Assembly (NCBI RefSeq): GCF_002887815.1
Contig: NZ_PDHO01000008.1
Span: 62,001 to 126,000 of the forward strand
Direction of reading: 5' to 3'
DNA length: 64,000 bases
Source of the DNA: Mycobacterium sp. ENV421
GTDB taxonomy: Bacteria > Actinomycetota > Actinomycetes > Mycobacteriales > Mycobacteriaceae
This document shows positions 27,089 to 37,517 of the stretch, in pieces. The position numbers were made by a program, and so were the translations under genes. The notes below the pieces were generated by a model. It worked only from the letters and a program-made list of their open reading frames with translations, was not told the origin of the DNA and did no database searches. How positions within the stretch are numbered: the first letter of the stretch is position 1; each line of letters begins with the position of its first letter.

Positions 27089-27146
27089 CGACAGTAACGC
27101 CACGGCGGCGCAGTCTCCGAATTCTCGCCGCGGCGTTACGCTCGGC
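27089..27146. repeat. 58-bp inverted repeat, right copy
   Basis: This is the inverted partner of the 26163-26220 sequence. It lies between the DUF559 start codon (35 bp away) and the ltp2 stop (9 bp away). The hairpin arms are conserved while the loop region has diverged. In this position it can also terminate the ltp2 operon. Confidence 0.85.
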
Positions 27147-27154
27147 GAAAAGCC

Positions 27155-28321
27155 CTAGCCCAGGATGATGCCCGACGTCGGGACGCCGGTGCCGGCGGTG
27201 ACGAGCACGTGCTCGACGTTGTCCACCTGGTTGACCGACGTGCCGCGCAGCTGGCGCACGCCTTCGGCGATGCCGTTCATCCCGTGGATGTAGGCCTCGC
27301 CGAGCTGACCGCCGTGAGTGTTGATCGGTAGCCGTCCGCCGATCTCCAGCGCCCCGTCCTTGACGAAGTCCTTGGCATCACCGGGCTCGCAGAAACCCAA
27401 CTCCTCCAACTGAATCAGCGTGAAAGGGGTGAAGTGGTCGTACAGGATCGCGGTCTGGATGTCGGCCGGTGTCAGACCCGACTGCGCCCACATCTGCTTG
27501 CCCACCAAACCCATTTCGGGCAGCCCGAGTTCGGGCCGGTAGTAGCTCGTCATCGAGTACTGGTTCGGGCTCGACCCCTGCGCCGCTGCCTCTATGATCG
27601 CGGGCCGGTGCTTGAGATCCTTGGCGCGCTCAGCCGAGACGATCACCAGGGCCACACCGCCGTCGGTCTCCTGGCAGCAGTCCAGCAGTCGCAACGGCTC
27701 GGCGATCCACCGCGAATTCTGATGATCCTCGATGGTGATCGGCTTCTCGTAGAAGTACGCCTTCGGGTTGTTGGCCGCGTGCCTACGGTCCGCAACCGAC
27801 ACCGCGCCGAAATCACGGCTGGTCGCACCGGAGTAGTGCATGTAGCGCTGGGCGATCATCGCGACTTGCGCAGCCGGCGTCGACAGCCCGTGCGGGTACG
27901 AGAACGAGTTGTCCACGCCGGTGGAGTCCGCGTTCTCGACCAGCCGCATCTGCACCTGGCCGAACCGCGTGCCGGAGCGCTCGTTGAAAGCCCGGTATGC
28001 CACAACACAATCCGCGACACCGGTGGCCACCGCGATCGCCGCCTGCTGGACGGTCGCACAGGCCGCACCGCCGCCGTGGTGGATCTTGGAGAAGAACTTC
28101 AGATCGCCGATACCGGTGGCCCGCGCGATGGCGACTTCGGTGTTCGAGTCCATCGTGAACGTGGTCATGCCGTCGACGTCGGCCGGCGTCAAGCCCGCGT
28201 CGTCGAGGGCGTCGAGCACCGCCTCGGAGGCCAGCCGCAGTTCACTGCGACCGGAGTTCTTCGAGAAATCGGTGGCGCCAATGCCGACGATCGCGGCCTT
28301 GCCGCTCAGCTCGCCCGGCAT
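27155..28321 (-). CDS. ltp2: Steroid side-chain retro-aldolase Ltp2
   Basis: This 388-residue SCP-x thiolase-like aldolase matches Rv3540c. It cleaves 17-hydroxy-3-oxo-pregnene-20-carboxyl-CoA to androstenedione and propionyl-CoA, the last side-chain step, in a complex with the DUF35 domain of ChsH2. Features are the N-terminal KAAIVGIGATDFS, HHGGGAACATVQQ and the C-terminal LPINTHGGQLGEAYIHG. Its ATG overlaps the chsH1 stop by 1 nt. It ends an operon that begins at cyp125 or fadE28. Confidence 0.95.
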   Translation of the reverse strand: MPGELSGKAAIVGIGATDFSKNSGRSELRLASEAVLDALDDAGLTPADVDGMTTFTMDSNTEVAIARATGIGDLKFFSKIHHGGGAACATVQQAAIAVATGVADCVVAYRAFNERSGTRFGQVQMRLVENADSTGVDNSFSYPHGLSTPAAQVAMIAQRYMHYSGATSRDFGAVSVADRRHAANNPKAYFYEKPITIEDHQNSRWIAEPLRLLDCCQETDGGVALVIVSAERAKDLKHRPAIIEAAAQGSSPNQYSMTSYYRPELGLPEMGLVGKQMWAQSGLTPADIQTAILYDHFTPFTLIQLEELGFCEPGDAKDFVKDGALEIGGRLPINTHGGQLGEAYIHGMNGIAEGVRQLRGTSVNQVDNVEHVLVTAGTGVPTSGIILG

Positions 28322-28722
28322 TACGCGGCGCCGATCGTCAGCGTGGCGGTGGCGATCACGTGATCACCAAGACTGTTGCTGCCCACGATCTTCAGCGAGA
28401 TCACATCGCCCTCCACTGCAGTGACCTCACCGGTGAACGTCACCGTGTCGTAGGCATACCAGGGCACGCCCAGGCGCAGACCAATCGACTTGATGACGGC
28501 GGTCGGGCCGGCCCAGTCGGTGATGAACCGCTGCACCAGACCGGTGTCGGTGAGGATGTTGACGAAGATGTCCTTGGAGCCCTTGGCCTGCGCCTTGTCC
28601 CGGTCATGGTGGACATCCTGGTAGTCCCGGGTGGCGATCGCCGTCGACACGATGAACGTCGGATCGCCGTAGAACTTCAGCTCCGGCAGCTTGGTGCCGA
28701 CTTCAATTGCAGGCGCGCTCAT
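28321..28722 (-). CDS. chsH1: MaoC-like hydratase small subunit ChsH1
   Basis: This 133-residue single hot-dog protein carries the hydratase motif TRDYQDVHHDRDKAQAKG. It forms a heterocomplex with ChsH2 to hydrate the 17(20)-ene of the steroid C22 enoyl-CoA. Starting at ATG 28722 gives ATGA overlap with the chsH2 stop and the family length. The frame upstream to 28752 only reads into chsH2. It is the orthologue of Rv3541c. Expression should follow the KstR-controlled operon. Confidence 0.94.
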   Translation of the reverse strand: MSAPAIEVGTKLPELKFYGDPTFIVSTAIATRDYQDVHHDRDKAQAKGSKDIFVNILTDTGLVQRFITDWAGPTAVIKSIGLRLGVPWYAYDTVTFTGEVTAVEGDVISLKIVGSNSLGDHVIATATLTIGAA

Positions 28723-29690
28723 TTGGCCGGCTCCCATGCGTAGTTGGTCCACGCAGGCCCGACGTCGTTGGCCGGGAAGTCGATATACATTGCGCGGACG
28801 GGCATTCCGATCTTCACGGTCGACGGATCGACGTTGCGCAGCTCACCGAGCATCCGCACACCCTCTTCGAGTTCGACGAGCGCGATCACGAACGGCAGGG
28901 TGCGGCCCGGCACCTTCGGCGCATGGTGCACCACGAAGCTGAAGACGGTGCCGTTGCCGCTGGCGACGACGTAGTCGGTCTCCTGCTCCTTGTCGAGCCA
29001 CAACGCTGGCACCGGCGGATGGACCAGCGTGCCGTCGCCGCGCTTCTGGATGCGCAGTTCATGCGCGTTGACGCCGTCCCAGAAGAACTTAGTGTCCTTC
29101 GACGACGCCGGGCGCATGGCAGAATCGGCGTCGAGGTCATCGGGCACCGACGAAGCGGAAGCCTTGGCCCCATCCTTATCGGCGGGGATGAACTTCATGA
29201 TGCGCCACATCATCTCGGCGACATCCTCATCACCGACCGACCACGTGATGGTCTGGGTGATGAAGAACGCCTCGCCCAATGCCGTCTGCTTCGGTCCGAC
29301 GACATCGGTCAGCTCAGCAGCGACACTGACTTCTTCGCCTGGGCGCAGATAGCGGTGGTAGGTCTGCTCGCAGTTGGTCGCGACGACGCCGATATAGCCT
29401 GCCTCGTCGAACAATTCGATGATCTTGCCCAACGGGTCGTCATCGGGGCGGACACCGCCCAGACCCATCATCGTCCACACCTGGATCATCGCCGGTGGGG
29501 CGACCAAACCGGGATGGCCGGCCGCCTTGGCGGCAGCGTCGTCGACGTAGATGGGGTTCTTGTCCCCGATCGCGTCGAGCCAGTGGTCGACCATCGGCTG
29601 GTTGACCGGGTGCCTGCCGACCCGCGGCTTGCTCTTGCCTTCAGCCTTGACCCGCTCGGCCGCGGCCTTGATGTCGTCGACGGCGCTCAC
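28719..29690 (-). CDS. chsH2: Hydratase large subunit with C-terminal DUF35 domain, ChsH2
   Basis: This 323-residue protein has an N-terminal MaoC-like hot-dog domain (about 1-170, with PVNQPMVDHWLDAIGDKNP). The C-terminal DUF35 OB-fold domain (about 190-323) has FFWDGVNAHELRIQKRGDG and LDKEQETDYVVASGNG. The N-terminal part pairs with ChsH1 for hydration, and the C-terminal part binds and supports Ltp2. The start is GTG 29690, overlapping the fadE29 stop as GTGA. The open frame extends antisense through fadE29 but is not coding there. The zinc-ribbon cysteines of many DUF35 proteins are absent here. Confidence 0.93.
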   Translation of the reverse strand: MSAVDDIKAAAERVKAEGKSKPRVGRHPVNQPMVDHWLDAIGDKNPIYVDDAAAKAAGHPGLVAPPAMIQVWTMMGLGGVRPDDDPLGKIIELFDEAGYIGVVATNCEQTYHRYLRPGEEVSVAAELTDVVGPKQTALGEAFFITQTITWSVGDEDVAEMMWRIMKFIPADKDGAKASASSVPDDLDADSAMRPASSKDTKFFWDGVNAHELRIQKRGDGTLVHPPVPALWLDKEQETDYVVASGNGTVFSFVVHHAPKVPGRTLPFVIALVELEEGVRMLGELRNVDPSTVKIGMPVRAMYIDFPANDVGPAWTNYAWEPAK

Positions 29691-30850
29691 CGAGGAACCC
29701 TCGGCACCTTCAGACCGGCAGCCGCGATCATCTCTCGCATGACCTCGTTCACTCCGCCACCGAAGGTGATCACTAGGTTGCGCTTGGTCTGGCTGTCCAG
29801 CCAGTCCATCAGCTCCGCGGTCTCCGCATCGGCCGGATTGCCATGTGCAGCAACGATTTCCTCGGCGAGTCGGCCGGCATACTGGATGCGCTCGGTGCCG
29901 AACACCTTGGTGGCGGCCGCGTCCGCGATGTCGATCTCCTCGCCCGACGCCGCGACCTGCCAGTTGAGCAGCTCGTTGATCCGCCACATCGCCTTGAGCT
30001 CGCCCAGTGAGCGCTTGACGTCGGCGTGATCGAGCGGGGTGTCGCCGTTGCTGCCCGGCTTCGACGCCCAGGAATGCACCTTGTCGTAGAGCGCGGCGAA
30101 CCGTCCGGCCGGTCCCAGCATGACCCGCTCGTTGTTGAGCTGGGTGGTGATCAGCCGCCATCCGCCGTTCTCTTCACCGACCAGCATGTCGGCGGGCACT
30201 CGCACGTCGTTGTAGTACGTGGCGTTGGTGTGGTGGGCGCCGTCGGACAGGATGACCGGCGTCCAGGAATAACCCGGATCCTTGGTGTCGACGATGAGGA
30301 TCGAAATGCCCTTGTGCTTCACGGCTTCCGGATCGGTGCGGCAGGCCAGCCAGACGTAGTCGGCATCGTGCCCACCGGTGGTCCACATCTTCTGGCCGTT
30401 GACGATGTACTCGTCACCCTGCTTGACCGCCGAGGTGCGCAGCGAGGCCAGATCGGTACCGGCCTCCGGTTCGCTGTAGCCGATCGCGAAGTGCACCTCA
30501 CCGGCCAGGATCGCCGGCAGGAACTTCTTCTTCTGCGCTTCGGTTCCGTACTGCTGCAGCGTCGGTCCGACGGTCTGCAGTGTGACCGCGGGCAGCGGCA
30601 CGTCGGCGCGCTGCGCCTCGTTGACGAAGATCGACTGCTCGATGGGCCCATAGCCCAGGCCGCCGTACTCCTTGGGCCAGCCGGCGCCCAGCTTGCCGTC
30701 GGAACCCATCCGCTTGATGATCGCGCGGTAGGCCTCGTTGTGCCGGTCGGACTCCATCGCCTGGGCTTCCTCAGGCGAGATGAGATTCGAAAAGTATTCC
30801 CGCAGTTCAGCTTGCAGCTGCTTCTGCTCGGGAGTCAGCTCGATGAACAT
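29687..30850 (-). CDS. fadE29: Acyl-CoA dehydrogenase subunit FadE29 (ChsE2)
   Basis: This 387-residue acyl-CoA dehydrogenase forms an alpha2-beta2 enzyme with FadE28 that dehydrogenates 3-oxo-pregnene-20-carboxyl-CoA. FAD-binding segments such as FAIGYSEPEAGTDLASLRT and the KMWTTGGHDADY region are intact. The C-terminus has EIVAAHGNPADAETAELMDW. The length equals Rv3543c. It starts at the base after the fadE28 stop (TAA ATG on the minus strand), so coupling is tight. Confidence 0.94.
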   Translation of the reverse strand: MFIELTPEQKQLQAELREYFSNLISPEEAQAMESDRHNEAYRAIIKRMGSDGKLGAGWPKEYGGLGYGPIEQSIFVNEAQRADVPLPAVTLQTVGPTLQQYGTEAQKKKFLPAILAGEVHFAIGYSEPEAGTDLASLRTSAVKQGDEYIVNGQKMWTTGGHDADYVWLACRTDPEAVKHKGISILIVDTKDPGYSWTPVILSDGAHHTNATYYNDVRVPADMLVGEENGGWRLITTQLNNERVMLGPAGRFAALYDKVHSWASKPGSNGDTPLDHADVKRSLGELKAMWRINELLNWQVAASGEEIDIADAAATKVFGTERIQYAGRLAEEIVAAHGNPADAETAELMDWLDSQTKRNLVITFGGGVNEVMREMIAAAGLKVPRVPR

Positions 30851-31858
30851 TTACGCTCCCACCAGTTCCAGACGGTGTGCCTTGCCACCCAACAGTCGGG
30901 TGAGATCCTTGATCGACGAGTAATAGCGGTGCATCGGGTAGGTGATGTCCATCCCCATGCCGCCGTGCAGATGGTGGCACAGTTGCATGACCGGCGGCGC
31001 CTGCGACGTCACCCAGTAGCCGAGGATGTCGATGTCTTCGGTCGCATCGCGTCCCTCGGACAGCGCCCAGGACACCGCCGTCGACGCCAACGTGATGGTT
31101 CGCGAGGCGATGTAGATCTCGGCGAGCTGCGCGGCGACGGTTTGGAAGGTCGACAGCGGCTTGCCGAACTGGTGCCGGTTGGCGACGTAGTCGGCGGTGA
31201 GCCGCAGCGCGCCCGCCACCAAACCGGACGCGTAGGCGCCGACGGCGGCCACCACCAGTTGGTTGATGCGCCGCACGGAGTCGCTGCCGCCCAACACATC
31301 TGCGCTGTCGACGGGGGTGTCGGCGAAGGTGACGACGTATTCGTCGGCGTGCGTCGCCGACGGTGTCTTCGCCAAGCTCACACCGGCCGCCGTCGGCGAC
31401 ACGACCACCACACCGCTATCGGTGCTCACGACCATCCAATCCGCTTGTTCCGCAAAGGGAACGCCGATCTTTGTGCCGTTCAGCTTGCCGTCCGTCAGCC
31501 GCGTCTCGGGTCGCTCGGGCAGGGCACGCCCCGGCTCGTTGAGCGCCGCCGTCAGCACCGCCCCTTTGGCGACACCGGCGAGGTACCGATCCTGCTGAGA
31601 GTCCGACGCCAGGTCCAGCAGCGGAAGCAGACCCAGACCGAGGGTCGCGAACGCAGGACTGATGTTGCCGAACCTGCCGATCTGGGTGAGCGCCGCGGTG
31701 ATCTCGGCCAGGCCGAGGCCGTCACCGCCGAGCCGCTCCGGGACACCGAACGCCACGACGCCACCAGAAACCAGCGCGTCCCAGCTGTTGTCCCGCTCGA
31801 GTGCGGACGTCACCACGTCGGTGACTGCCTGCTGCCCTTCGTCCGGACTGAAGTCCAC
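30851..31858 (-). CDS. fadE28: Acyl-CoA dehydrogenase subunit FadE28 (ChsE1)
   Basis: This 335-residue acyl-CoA dehydrogenase partner of FadE29 is shorter than a canonical homotetrameric enzyme, as expected for alpha2-beta2 steroid ACADs. The segment LTADYVANRHQFGKPLSTFQ and the C-terminal HLHGGMGMDITYPMHRYY are diagnostic. The frame is open to 31948, but GTG 31858 has a strong AAGGAGGA ribosome site with 7-nt spacing and gives the Rv3544c-like N-terminus MDFSPDEGQQ. It lies 35 bp downstream of cyp125 and probably shares its KstR-controlled transcript. Confidence 0.94.
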   Translation of the reverse strand: MDFSPDEGQQAVTDVVTSALERDNSWDALVSGGVVAFGVPERLGGDGLGLAEITAALTQIGRFGNISPAFATLGLGLLPLLDLASDSQQDRYLAGVAKGAVLTAALNEPGRALPERPETRLTDGKLNGTKIGVPFAEQADWMVVSTDSGVVVVSPTAAGVSLAKTPSATHADEYVVTFADTPVDSADVLGGSDSVRRINQLVVAAVGAYASGLVAGALRLTADYVANRHQFGKPLSTFQTVAAQLAEIYIASRTITLASTAVSWALSEGRDATEDIDILGYWVTSQAPPVMQLCHHLHGGMGMDITYPMHRYYSSIKDLTRLLGGKAHRLELVGA

Positions 31859-31893
31859 GAAGAATCCTCCTTGATTCTCAGGCGATACGCGTT

Positions 31894-33138
31894 TTAGGCC
31901 GATGCCCCGGTGTAGTCGACCTGCCAGTGCTTGATGGCGTTGAGCCACCCCGAACGTAGCCGCTCCGGGGTGCCGGCCGAGGTGAGATCGGGCATGTGGT
32001 CAGCAACGGCGTTGAAGATCAGGTTGATCGTCATCCTGGCCAGGTTGGCGCCCACGCAGTAGTGCACCCCGGTGCCACCGAAGCCCACATGCGGGTTCGG
32101 GTTGCGCAGGATGTTGAAGCTGTACGGGTCCTCGAAGACCTCTTCGTCGAAGTTGGCCGAGCGGTAGAACATCACGACGCGCTGGTCTTTCTTGATCTGC
32201 ACACCGGACAGCTCGACGTCCTCGGCGGCGGTGCGCTGGAACGCGGTGACCGGCGTGGCCCAGCGGACGATCTCGTCGGCCGCGGTCTCCGGGCGCTCCT
32301 TCTTGTAGAGCTCCCACTGGTCGGGGTTGTTCGCGAACGCGATCATGCCGTGGGTGATCGAGTTGCGGGTGGTCTCGTTGCCGGCCACGGCCAGCATCAT
32401 CACGAAGAAGCCGAACTCGTCGTCGGAGAGTTTCTCGCCATCGATGTCGGCGTTGATCAGCGCGGTGACGATGTCGTTGCCGGGGTTCTTACCCTTCACC
32501 TCGGCCATGTGCATGGCATAGGCCAGCACCTCCATCGACGACTGCTTGGGGTCGACGTCGAACTCCTCGTCACCGTTGCCGGTCATCTCGTTCGACCAGC
32601 GGAACAGCTTGGCGCGATCCTCCTGGGGCACCCCCAGCAAATCGGCGATCGCCTGCAGCGGCAGCTCACAAGCCACCTGCTCGACGAAGTCACCGTTGCC
32701 GTGCGCGGCAGCCTCTTTGGCGATGATCTGGGCCCGCCGGTCGAGCTCGTCACGCAGTGCGCCGATGGCGCGCGGGGTGAACCCCTTGGAGATGATCCGG
32801 CGCAACCGGTCGTGGTACTCGCCGTCCATGTTGAGCATGACGACCTTCTGCAGGTCGATGTCCTCGCGGGCCATCTCGTCCGGGAACTGTGGGATGGCCG
32901 TGTTCGGCGAGCTGAGGAAAACGTCGTTGCGGCGGGAGACCTCTTTGACGTCCTTGTGCTTGGTGACGACCCAATAACCGCCGTCGTTGAAGCCGCCCTT
33001 GCCGATAGCCTGTTCGCACCACCAGATCGGCGCGACCCGGCGCAGCTCGGCGAGCTCCTCCACCGGCAGCCGCTGCACATGCAGGTCCGGATCCAGGAAG
33101 TCGAAGCCGACCGGGATGTTGGGGGTTGGCATGATCAT
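31894..33138 (-). CDS. cyp125: Cytochrome P450 CYP125, sterol C26/C27 oxidase
   Basis: This 414-residue P450 performs three-step oxidation of the cholest-4-en-3-one terminal methyl to the carboxylate. The haem loop is FGGTGVHYCVG with Cys at about 361, the I-helix motif is AGNETTRNS, and ExxR is in ETAADEIVR context. ATG 33138 follows GAGGAGCGC. ATG 33132 two codons later is possible, and the frame to 33210 would overlap the operator and is rejected. It is divergent from fadA5, with separate KstR-type sites for each. It is the Rv3545c orthologue. Confidence 0.95.
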   Translation of the reverse strand: MIMPTPNIPVGFDFLDPDLHVQRLPVEELAELRRVAPIWWCEQAIGKGGFNDGGYWVVTKHKDVKEVSRRNDVFLSSPNTAIPQFPDEMAREDIDLQKVVMLNMDGEYHDRLRRIISKGFTPRAIGALRDELDRRAQIIAKEAAAHGNGDFVEQVACELPLQAIADLLGVPQEDRAKLFRWSNEMTGNGDEEFDVDPKQSSMEVLAYAMHMAEVKGKNPGNDIVTALINADIDGEKLSDDEFGFFVMMLAVAGNETTRNSITHGMIAFANNPDQWELYKKERPETAADEIVRWATPVTAFQRTAAEDVELSGVQIKKDQRVVMFYRSANFDEEVFEDPYSFNILRNPNPHVGFGGTGVHYCVGANLARMTINLIFNAVADHMPDLTSAGTPERLRSGWLNAIKHWQVDYTGASA

Positions 33139-33149
33139 GCGCTCCTCAA

Positions 33150-33163
33150 TATGACGTGTTCTA
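33150..33163. promoter_or_regulatory. KstR-type operator of cyp125 (one mismatch)
   Basis: TATGACGTGTTCTA matches TnnAACnnGTTnnA except for GAC in place of AAC. It lies 11 bp before the cyp125 start. The pairing with a perfect site at 33229 supports it as real. Confidence 0.7.
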
Positions 33164-33228
33164 GTGCCAGTAAAACATGCCTTCACCGCAGACAAAAGGC
33201 ACCATGGCATCCTCGCTTGTCAGACTAA

Positions 33229-33242
33229 TGAAACGTGTTCTA
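33229..33242. promoter_or_regulatory. KstR-type operator of fadA5
   Basis: TGAAACGTGTTCTA fits TnnAACnnGTTnnA fully and ends 10 bp before the fadA5 ATG, so the repressor would block the start of transcription. Confidence 0.85.
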
Positions 33243-33243
33243 G

Positions 33244-34416
<1,173 letters not shown>

Positions 34417-34422
34417 TCGAAC

Positions 34423-34803
34423 GTGACAACGCCTGCCTCCGACGAGGCCCGGATCGCGGCCGCGCGGGCCTATATCGAGGCGTTGGCCAGTCACAGGGCT
34501 GACGATGTACCGTTCGCGCCGGGCTGCACCCGCATCGAGTTCGGGGTCAAAACCGGATTCTCCGGAGATCAATTGCGCCGCAGCCTCAATCGCGGTCCGC
34601 AGTACCTCGTCATCAAGTCGGTCAGCGAGCCGGAATTCAGTGTGAACGGCGATGAGGTCCACGCCCGATTCGAACTCCTCACCAAACCGACGCTCGCGGG
34701 ACGACGAGTCGCAGCACGTATCGACGAGACGTTTCTGATCCCGGCCGCAGATGGCAAGATCCATCACATCCGGGCGGTCGTTCGCCCGTTCATCACGAGC
34801 TAG
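34423..34803 (+). CDS. Small NTF2-like hypothetical protein
   Basis: This 126-residue protein starts at GTG 34423, 6 bp after fadA5. The pattern of an N-terminal helix (ARAYIEALASHRADDVPFAPG) and a curved sheet ending IHHIRAVVRPF resembles the NTF2/SnoaL fold, so a sterol or CoA-ester pocket is possible. No catalytic residues can be assigned. I recall no equivalent between fadA5 and ddn in M. tuberculosis. Co-transcription with fadA5 suggests a side-chain role, but that is inference. Confidence 0.65.
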   Translation: MTTPASDEARIAAARAYIEALASHRADDVPFAPGCTRIEFGVKTGFSGDQLRRSLNRGPQYLVIKSVSEPEFSVNGDEVHARFELLTKPTLAGRRVAARIDETFLIPAADGKIHHIRAVVRPFITS

Positions 34804-35749
<946 letters not shown>

Positions 35750-35750
35750 G

Positions 35751-36656
35751 CTAGGCGCCGAAGACCGGCAGCGGGGTGCGCGAGTTGGCGATCAAGTCGC
35801 GCACGACCGGGCCGAGCTCGGCGGGATCCCACCGGTCGCCCTTGTCGATGGTCCCGCCGCGGTTCCAGCCCTCGGCCACCCGGATGATGCCGCCCTCGAC
35901 CTCGAACACCTGGCCGGTGACGTCCTTGGACTCCACACTGCCGAGCCAGACCACCAGTGGCGAAACGTTCTCCGGTGCCATCGCATCGAAATCGCTGTCC
36001 TGCGTGGCCATCATGTCGGCGAACACGGTCTCGGTCATCCGGGTACGCGCCGACGGTGCAATGGCGTTGACGGTGACGCCGAATCGGCCCATCTCGGCGG
36101 CGGCAACCAACGTCAGGGCCGCGATACCCGCCTTCGATGCGCTGTAGGTCGCCTGCCCGACGCTGCCCTGCAGGCCGGCGCCGGAGCTGGTGTTGATGAT
36201 GCGGGCATCAACGGCGTTGCCCGCCTTGGACTGCGCGCGCCAGTAGGCTCCGGCGTGCTTCATGGTGGCGAAGTGCCCCTTGAGGTGCACCGCGGTGACG
36301 GCGTCGAATTCGTCCTCGGTGGCGTTGACGAACATCCGGTCCCGCACGATGCCGGCGTTGTTCACCAGCACGTCGAGTCCACCGAACGAATCGACCGCGG
36401 TCTGGATCAGCGCCTCGGCCTGCGCCCAGTCCGCGACGTTGGACCCGTTGGCGACGGCTTCCCCACCGGCAGCGGTGATCTCGTCCACCACACCCTGCGC
36501 GGCGCTACCGCCACCGGCCGGCGAGCCGTCGAGCCCGACCCCGATGTCGTTGACCACCACGCGCGCGCCTTCAGCGGCGAACGCCAGCGCGTGCGCCCGG
36601 CCGATGCCGCCGCCCGCTCCCGTCACGATGACGACACGGCCGTCGAGAAGTCCCAT
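35751..36656 (-). CDS. Short-chain dehydrogenase (Rv3548c-like)
   Basis: This 301-residue SDR is of the type found in multifunctional beta-oxidation enzymes. It has GAGGGIGRAHALAF at residues 14-27, NNAGIVRDRMF, the YSASKAG catalytic pair and an extended C-terminal segment (GWNRGGTIDKGDRWDP). It starts at ATG 36656, 13 bp after the upstream SDR on the same strand. The extra upstream open frame belongs to the overlapping neighbour and is rejected. It is the second gene of a unit preceded by the KstR2 operator at 37465, so a role in HIP or ring C/D catabolism is likely. The substrate is unknown. Confidence 0.85.
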   Translation of the reverse strand: MGLLDGRVVIVTGAGGGIGRAHALAFAAEGARVVVNDIGVGLDGSPAGGGSAAQGVVDEITAAGGEAVANGSNVADWAQAEALIQTAVDSFGGLDVLVNNAGIVRDRMFVNATEDEFDAVTAVHLKGHFATMKHAGAYWRAQSKAGNAVDARIINTSSGAGLQGSVGQATYSASKAGIAALTLVAAAEMGRFGVTVNAIAPSARTRMTETVFADMMATQDSDFDAMAPENVSPLVVWLGSVESKDVTGQVFEVEGGIIRVAEGWNRGGTIDKGDRWDPAELGPVVRDLIANSRTPLPVFGA

Positions 36657-36669
36657 TGACGTTTTCTCC

Positions 36670-37449
36670 TTATTTGATGTCGGCAGTGGTGGTCGACAGG
36701 TAGTGCGGCGGTTCCCCGCCGCCGTGTACCTCCAGCGATGCACCACTGATGTAGGACGCCGCTGGAGAGGCGAGAAATGCTGTGGCCCAACCGATGTCCT
36801 CGGGCTTGGCCAGCCTGCCCAGCGGCACGTTCGCCGAAATCGCCGCGATGGATTCGGCGTCACCGTAGAAGAGTTCGGACTGTTCGGTCTCGACCATGCC
36901 GACGACGACGGAGTTGACCCGGACCTTCGGCGCCCATTCCACGGCGAGCGTGGTGGTCATGTTCTCCATGCCGGCCTTGGCCGCCCCGTAGGCGACGGTG
37001 CCCGGTGTGGGCCGTCGGCCGCTCACGCTGGTGATGTTGATGATCGAGCCACCGGAGTCCTGGGTCTGCATCACGGCATTGGCGTGCTGCGAGACCGACA
37101 GCGCACCAAGGAGATTGAGCTCCACGATCTTGGTGCTGAACTTCGCCGACGCATCGGCCGCGAGTACGTAGGGTGAGCCGCCGGCATTGTTGACGACGAC
37201 GTCGAGGCGCCCGTGGTCGGCGACGATCCCGTCGATGAGAGCCTTGACGGCGTCGTCGTCGCGGATGTCGCATGCCCTGAACTCGTACGGCGACCCCTCG
37301 ACCGGACGCCGGGCGCACGTGATGACGGTGGCGCCCTGCGCGGCGAAGACAGCGCTGATTCCGGCGCCGACACCCCGCACACCCCCCGTCACGAGGACGA
37401 CAGAGGCGCTCAGTTGCAGGTTGATACCGCTGTCAGCCGCTTCGGTCAC
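36670..37449 (-). CDS. Short-chain dehydrogenase (Rv3549c-like)
   Basis: This 259-residue SDR has the same length as Rv3549c. The Rossmann motif is VTGGVRGVGAGISAVF, the NNAGG loop is present, and the catalytic tyrosine and lysine are in AYGAAKAGMEN. It starts with GTG 37449, 16 bp from the KstR2 operator, and is divergent from echA20. It heads the two-SDR operon. The reaction is expected on a steroid-derived acyl-CoA of the HIP pathway, but the step is not assigned. Confidence 0.85.
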   Translation of the reverse strand: MTEAADSGINLQLSASVVLVTGGVRGVGAGISAVFAAQGATVITCARRPVEGSPYEFRACDIRDDDAVKALIDGIVADHGRLDVVVNNAGGSPYVLAADASAKFSTKIVELNLLGALSVSQHANAVMQTQDSGGSIINITSVSGRRPTPGTVAYGAAKAGMENMTTTLAVEWAPKVRVNSVVVGMVETEQSELFYGDAESIAAISANVPLGRLAKPEDIGWATAFLASPAASYISGASLEVHGGGEPPHYLSTTTADIK

Positions 37450-37464
37450 TGTGCTAGCGTACCA

Positions 37465-37478
37465 AGCAAGTGCTTGCT
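37465..37478. promoter_or_regulatory. KstR2-type operator at the echA20/SDR divergent promoter
   Basis: AGCAAGTGCTTGCT is a perfect match to AnCAAGnnCTTGnT, the KstR2 operator pattern. It sits between the Rv3549c-like GTG and echA20 and can control both directions. Confidence 0.88.
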
Positions 37479-37517
37479 TAGGTATTCACCCCGTCAGGAA
37501 GTGGCCCAGGTATCCCG

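Noticed and set aside
30026..31897. 623-residue plus-strand open frame opposite fadE28/fadE29
   Set aside because: It is antisense to two clear acyl-CoA dehydrogenase genes and has an Arg/His-rich composition typical of a shadow frame.
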